Assembly (NCBI GenBank): GCA_016787105.1
Contig: JAEUVI010000574.1
Coordinates: 1 to 8,317, forward strand
Reading direction: 5' to 3'
DNA from: Chitinophagaceae bacterium
GTDB lineage: Bacteria > Bacteroidota > Bacteroidia > Chitinophagales > Chitinophagaceae
Length of the DNA: 8,317 nucleotides
Shown: positions 4,534-8,317 of the stretch, in pieces
Position numbering within the stretch: the first letter of the stretch is position 1
Layout of the letters: the number at the start of each line of letters is the position of its first letter
Position numbers and translations under genes: made by a program
Notes under the pieces: model-generated
Databases searched by the model: none
Told to the model about the DNA's origin: nothing
The model's input: the letters and a program-made list of their open reading frames with translations, nothing else

Positions 4534-6441
4534 ATGAACAATTCACTTCAATTGGCCTGGTTGATTCCATTTTTTCCCCTGCTCGGGTTCTTAATAAATG
4601 GGCTTGGGAGAAAATCGCTTTCAAAATCATTGATCGGTATTATCGGCAGTGGGTCGGTATTGGCTTCGTTTATTGTCAGCGTATGGGTTTTTCTGCAGGT
4701 AAAAGGCGGCAATACTTTCGACGCTGTTTATTTTGATTTTATTTCCGTTGCCAATCTCAATATTCCTTTCGCTTTCAAACTCGATCAGCTATCGTCTATT
4801 TTTCTTTTGATTATAACCGGAGTGGGTTTTCTCATTCATGTGTATTCCACGTCTTATATGCACGAAGAGAAGCCAGAGCACTTTGGAAGATATTTCGCTT
4901 ATCTCAATCTTTTTGTGTTCTCTATGCTGTTGTTGGTAATGGGCGCCAACTTTGTTATCATGTTCATTGGTTGGGAAGGTGTAGGGCTTTGTTCTTATTT
5001 ATTAATCGGGTTTTGGTTTAAAAATACTGAGTATAACAAAGCAGCCAGCAAGGCATTCATCATGAACCGTATTGGTGATCTTGCCTTTCTTATTGCTATT
5101 TTCTGGTTATTGTTAAAAGCAGGTTCTGTATCATACAACGAAATATTTACTACTGCTACTTTAGATAAATTAAACGGAACCGATAAAATTGCAATTACAT
5201 TATTGCTGTTTATTGGAGCAACGGGTAAGAGTGCGCAGATACCATTATACACCTGGTTGCCCGATGCGATGGCAGGTCCTACACCCGTATCCGCACTCAT
5301 ACACGCGGCAACGATGGTAACGGCGGGTATATACATGATTGCACGCAGCAATATGCTTTATTCCATGGCGCCGCTTACTTTAAATATTATTGCCGTTATT
5401 GGTTTGGCAACAGCATTGCTTGCCGCCACTATAGCGTTAAAACAAAATGATATTAAAAAAGTATTGGCTTATTCTACCGTTAGCCAATTGGGTTATATGT
5501 TCCTTGCATTGGGAACCGGTTCTTATGTAGCTGCAGTATTTCACGTAATGACGCATGCATTTTTCAAAGCTTTATTATTTCTTGGCAGTGGAAGCGTGAT
5601 ACATGCAATGGGAGGGGAACAAGATATCAGAAAGATGGGCGGCCTTAATAAATACATGAAAACAACCCATCTCACTTTTTTAATTGGGTGTTTGGCAATT
5701 GCAGGCATTCCGGGTTTATCAGGTTTCTTTTCTAAAGATGAAATACTTGCGGGTGCATTCGCGAAATCGCCAATCCTATATGGCATTGGTTTATTCACTG
5801 CATTACTTACTGCATTTTATATGTTCCGGCTGTATGCTACTACATTTCGTGGAAGTTTCCGCGGCACACATGAGCAGGAGCATCACCTGCACGAAAGTCC
5901 GGCTGCTATAACAATACCATTGATAATACTTGCCATTCTTTCTGTTATCGGTGGGTATGTAGGAGTACCGGAATTTATCATGCATGGCGCTCATACATTA
6001 AAAGATTTTCTCGCGCCGGTTTTTGCGGAGTCAAACAAAATACTGGAACCACATGAATTATCACATTCAACAGAATGGTTGTTGACAGGTATTTCAACGG
6101 TATTGATTGTGATAACGGTTGCTTATGCCTGGAGCAGGTTCAGTAAGAAAGCGGATACAGCAGAGGCAGAAGGTTTTGGCAAAGTATTACAGAACAAATG
6201 GTATGTAGATGAACTATATGATAAAATAATTGTGCAACCACTGAATGGATTAGCTGGCTTTTTGAATTCGGTTATCGAGACCAAAGTTGTGGATGGTATA
6301 GTGAACGGAGTAGGTAGATTAGTGAGTTATAGTGGCCGTCAATTGAGATGGCTGCAGAGCGGACAGGTAGGCGCCTATGTCTTGCTGATGGTGATAAGCA
6401 TGTTATTGTTTTTTGTATTCCAGTTTTTCATAAGAAAGTAA
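4534..6441 (+). CDS. nuoL: NADH-quinone oxidoreductase subunit L
   Basis: This is the distal antiporter-like (MrpA-type) proton pump, 635 aa from ATG 4534. Key charged residues are in place: E148 in FIGWEGVGLCSYLLIGFW; K232 in GATGKSAQIPLYTWLPDAMAG followed by PTPVSALIHAATMVTAGIYM; K345 in HAFFKALLFLGSGSVIHAMGG; and K401 in GIPGLSGFFSKDEIL. The C-terminal quarter, after the helix ending near residue 530, carries the acidic linker and the NKWYVDELYDKIIVQPLN region. This corresponds to the long lateral helix HL, and a final membrane helix ends in FFVFQFFIRK. The full length argues against truncation. A TTG at 4513 is in frame but falls inside the spacer repeat, and MNNSLQLAWLIPFFPLLGF is the expected N-terminus. 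Confidence 0.96.
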   Translation: MNNSLQLAWLIPFFPLLGFLINGLGRKSLSKSLIGIIGSGSVLASFIVSVWVFLQVKGGNTFDAVYFDFISVANLNIPFAFKLDQLSSIFLLIITGVGFLIHVYSTSYMHEEKPEHFGRYFAYLNLFVFSMLLLVMGANFVIMFIGWEGVGLCSYLLIGFWFKNTEYNKAASKAFIMNRIGDLAFLIAIFWLLLKAGSVSYNEIFTTATLDKLNGTDKIAITLLLFIGATGKSAQIPLYTWLPDAMAGPTPVSALIHAATMVTAGIYMIARSNMLYSMAPLTLNIIAVIGLATALLAATIALKQNDIKKVLAYSTVSQLGYMFLALGTGSYVAAVFHVMTHAFFKALLFLGSGSVIHAMGGEQDIRKMGGLNKYMKTTHLTFLIGCLAIAGIPGLSGFFSKDEILAGAFAKSPILYGIGLFTALLTAFYMFRLYATTFRGSFRGTHEQEHHLHESPAAITIPLIILAILSVIGGYVGVPEFIMHGAHTLKDFLAPVFAESNKILEPHELSHSTEWLLTGISTVLIVITVAYAWSRFSKKADTAEAEGFGKVLQNKWYVDELYDKIIVQPLNGLAGFLNSVIETKVVDGIVNGVGRLVSYSGRQLRWLQSGQVGAYVLLMVISMLLFFVFQFFIRK

Positions 6442-6574
6442 GCCCCTGTCTCCGCCCACCGGCGGAGGACTTAGGCCGAAGAGGTTTACGTAATACAAAA
6501 CTCTTTAGCAGCTTAGATTGCAGGACAGGTTTTACCATATGTATATCGGGATGTTTTTTAATATTATTTAATCA
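6442..6574 (+). repeat. nuoL-nuoM spacer, first part, with GC-rich hairpin
   Basis: The spacer is the longest in the window (193 bases). At 6450-6456 ctccgcc pairs perfectly with 6461-6467 ggcggag around a cacc loop. It is not followed by a T-run, so termination is unlikely. CCGCC...GGCGG hairpins of this type are, as I recall, a frequent spacer repeat in Bacteroidota. cctgtc at 6445-6450 is also complementary to gacagg at 6524-6529. I see no gene, promoter or other clear feature in 6468-6574. Confidence 0.45.
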
Positions 6575-6604
6575 AACCCCGGAAGAATTTAAAGTTCCAG
6601 GGTT
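6575..6604 (+). repeat. second hairpin in the nuoL-nuoM spacer
   Basis: 6575-6584 (aaccccggaa) pairs with 6595-6604 (ttccagggtt): nine of ten positions, with one C-A mismatch, and a 10-base loop. It stands directly in front of the hairpin that covers the nuoM ribosome site, so the two would stack as tandem stems in the mRNA. Confidence 0.5.
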
Positions 6605-6607
6605 CTA

Positions 6608-6627
6608 AAGCTCCCATTAGGGAGTTT
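6608..6627 (+). promoter_or_regulatory. nuoM: nuoM leader hairpin enclosing the Shine-Dalgarno sequence
   Basis: aagctccc (6608-6615) pairs with gggagttt (6620-6627): eight pairs including one G-U, with an atta tetraloop. GGGAG (6620-6624) is the only Shine-Dalgarno-like sequence for ATG 6635 (10 bases between), and it is fully paired in the stem. This resembles the nuoI leader: both read taaa(a)g, then CCC, then GGGAG, and end in TATATG at the start codon. Control of translation by the stem is inference. Confidence 0.5.
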
Positions 6628-6634
6628 GGGATAT

Positions 6635-8158
6635 ATGATAGCATTATTATTAATTGTTGTTCCATTGTTGAGCGGGTTGCTTTCCTTCTTTGTTAAGAAT
6701 GAAAGGACAGTTCGTTCATGGGCTTTGTTTTCTTCTATTGTTACATTGGTAGTTTCAGGATTGGGATTGACATTGCTGAATAAACCGGCAAACCTTGAAT
6801 TTGAAGCGCAATGGTTGGGCAACCTTGGAAGCAGCTTTGCTATAAAACTGGATGGCATGGGACAACTGCTTTGTTTGTTAACTGCTATTTCTTTTCCGGT
6901 TATTCTTGCGGCTACATGGAATACCAGCTATAAAAAAGTGAATAGTTTTTTTGGGTTGATGCTGCTGTCACAAGCAGGGTTGATGGGCGTGTTTTTAGCG
7001 ATGGATGCATTGCTGTTTTATTTTTTCTGGGAGCTTGCATTGATACCGGTTTACTTCCTTTGCTCACAATGGGGCGGCGAAAGAAGAATACAGGTAACGT
7101 TTAAATTTTTTATTTACACTTTTGTCGGTTCGTTGCTGATGCTGATAGGAATTATTTACCTGTACCAGCAAACGCCGGATCATTCATTCAGCATAGCTTC
7201 TTTTTACAATTTAAAAATTCCACAACAATCGCAGGGCTGGATTTTCTGGCTGTTCTTCATAGCATTTGCAATTAAAATGCCTGTATTTCCATTTCATACA
7301 TGGCAGCCTGATACATATGATCAGTCGCCAACTGCTGTTACAATGGTATTGAGTGGTATAATGGTGAAGATGGGATTGCTGGGTGTGCTGCGCTGGTTAC
7401 TGCCAGTAGTGCCTTTTGCTGCTTATAACTGGTCTATATCAGTTTCCACACTTTGTATTATCGGAATAATCTACGCTTCACTGATTGCGATGAAGCAGGA
7501 CAACCTGAAGAGGTTGATAGCCTATTCATCCATTGCCCATATTGGCCTCATGTGCCTTGCTATTTTCGCGAATAATAAAATTTCCCTCCAGGGTGTGATG
7601 ATCCAGATGTTTAATCACGGTATTAATATTATTGGCTTGTGGATACTGGTGGAAATAATGGAGCGGCAGTTTGGTACTAAAAAAATGTCTGACTTGGGTG
7701 GGCTTGCCCAAAAAGCCCCTGCTATGGCAATTTTCTTTGTTGTAATAGCTATGGCAAATATTGCATTACCATTAACCAATGCCTTTGTTGGGGAGTTTAT
7801 GATGTTTAATGGTGTTTTTCAATCAACAATCTATGACGGCAGTTATACTCTATTAGGCTCGATTAAATTAACAGCAAAAAGTTTCGGCGTTATTTATACC
7901 ACATTTGCAGGCCTGGGTATTATACTAGCTGCGGTATATACATTGAATATGATCCGGAAGGTATTTTACGGAAACAGTAATGAGCTGACTAATGCAGCTA
8001 CAGATATCAGTACAAATGAAAAACTGGTACTTTCAATAATAGTGGTAGCCATATTCATGGTTGGTGTGTTTCCAAATCCAATGTTTGAATTGACTAATAA
8101 TATTGTTGACACAATTATAGAAAAAACAAATGTTGCTCCTTTTTTGCAGCAGCATTAA
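6635..8158 (+). CDS. nuoM: NADH-quinone oxidoreductase subunit M
   Basis: This antiporter-like (MrpD-type) proton-pumping subunit lies between NuoN and NuoL in the membrane arm; it has 507 aa and about 14 helices. Coupling residues are visible: E133 in FYFFWELALIPVYFL, K214 in AFAIKMPVFPFHTWQPD, K245 in SGIMVKMGLLGVLRW, and E387 in LTNAFVGEFMMF. They fall where E. coli has E144, K234, K265 and E407. KRLIAYSSIAHIGL (292-305) and QMFNHGINIIGLWIL (324-338) are further family blocks. ALPLTNAFVGEF replaces the more usual GLPG-x-x-GFVGEF, a variant I associate with Bacteroidota. ATG 6635 (MIALLLIVVPLLSG) is preferred to the in-frame TTG at 6626, which lies in the leader hairpin. Confidence 0.96.
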   Translation: MIALLLIVVPLLSGLLSFFVKNERTVRSWALFSSIVTLVVSGLGLTLLNKPANLEFEAQWLGNLGSSFAIKLDGMGQLLCLLTAISFPVILAATWNTSYKKVNSFFGLMLLSQAGLMGVFLAMDALLFYFFWELALIPVYFLCSQWGGERRIQVTFKFFIYTFVGSLLMLIGIIYLYQQTPDHSFSIASFYNLKIPQQSQGWIFWLFFIAFAIKMPVFPFHTWQPDTYDQSPTAVTMVLSGIMVKMGLLGVLRWLLPVVPFAAYNWSISVSTLCIIGIIYASLIAMKQDNLKRLIAYSSIAHIGLMCLAIFANNKISLQGVMIQMFNHGINIIGLWILVEIMERQFGTKKMSDLGGLAQKAPAMAIFFVVIAMANIALPLTNAFVGEFMMFNGVFQSTIYDGSYTLLGSIKLTAKSFGVIYTTFAGLGIILAAVYTLNMIRKVFYGNSNELTNAATDISTNEKLVLSIIVVAIFMVGVFPNPMFELTNNIVDTIIEKTNVAPFLQQH

Positions 8159-8170
8159 CTGAAGGGTATT

Positions 8171-8317
8171 ATGAATGCATTGATATTATCTGCGGTTTGG
8201 GGAGTTGTTATGATGTTCAGTAGTTTTTTACTGAAACAAAAAGCCGGTGTACGCAATCTGGCCATTATCGGCCTTGTGGGTGTATTGGTAGCAAACATTC
8301 TTGAAATGGGCGGCACT
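8171..8317 (+). CDS. nuoN: NADH-quinone oxidoreductase subunit N, N-terminal start (partial)
   Basis: The first 49 codons run to the window edge without a stop: MNALILSAVWGVVMMFSSFL, then a short basic turn (KQKAGVR), then a second hydrophobic helix ending ANILEMGGT. Two helices with a short loop, directly after nuoM by only 12 bases with AGGG 6-9 bases upstream, fit NuoN, the antiporter-like subunit nearest NuoK. The conserved lysines of NuoN lie beyond the window, so the call rests on position and on the N-terminal style. Confidence 0.85.
   Translation, partial: MNALILSAVWGVVMMFSSFLLKQKAGVRNLAIIGLVGVLVANILEMGGT

Noticed and set aside
6450..6467. GC-rich stem after nuoL as an intrinsic terminator
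   Set aside because: No T-run follows, and nuoM and nuoN downstream belong to the same complex, so termination here would make little sense.

Overview
The window is a stretch of a respiratory complex I (NADH:quinone oxidoreductase, nuo) operon. All genes lie on the + strand, in the order nuoF (3' end), a small four-helix-bundle gene, nuoG, nuoH, nuoI, nuoJ, nuoK, nuoL, nuoM and nuoN (5' end). Several traits point to Bacteroidota, probably a Chitinophagaceae-like member. NuoG is a short form (371 aa) without the long molybdopterin-type C-terminal domain. NuoH has the segment ECNRTPFDLPE..NELNFGYHQEY and NuoM has ALPLTNAFVGEF. Spacers are A/T-rich, ribosome binding sites are weak, and a TAnnTTTG-type promoter core precedes nuoI. 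The assignment rests on recognition of sequence style, not on a search.

Layout: 1-115 is the end of NuoF. 116-577 holds an A/T-rich insertion with a gene of the 23S rRNA intervening-sequence-protein (four-helix bundle) family, which is not part of complex I. 578-1693 is NuoG (peripheral-arm Fe-S subunit) and 1733-2782 is NuoH (quinone-site membrane subunit). 2783-2931 is a spacer with a repeat and a possible internal promoter. 2932-3477 is NuoI (two 4Fe-4S clusters). 3553-4053 is NuoJ, 4122-4451 NuoK, 4534-6441 NuoL, 6635-8158 NuoM, and 8171 to the window end NuoN. Electrons from NADH enter at NuoF, pass through the clusters of NuoG and NuoI to quinone at NuoH, and drive proton pumping through NuoH, J, K, L, M and N.

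The genes are textbook; the spacers are not. nuo genes usually abut or overlap, but here six of the nine gene junctions carry repeat or hairpin sequences. At least three families are visible: (a) an A/T-rich AAAAGTAAAAA / TTTTTACTTTTGAATTTT inverted repeat that flanks the four-helix-bundle gene and recurs without a gene between nuoK and nuoL; (b) a GAAAATGAC...ATTTTCAAATTG hairpin between nuoI-nuoJ and again between nuoJ-nuoK; (c) a CCC...GGGAG hairpin ending in TATATG directly in front of both nuoI and nuoM, which puts the Shine-Dalgarno-like GGGAG inside a stem. No RNA genes, CRISPR arrays, transposases or clear intrinsic terminators were seen. I see no convincing new multi-gene system; the repeat families and the inserted four-helix-bundle gene are the parts worth a second look.
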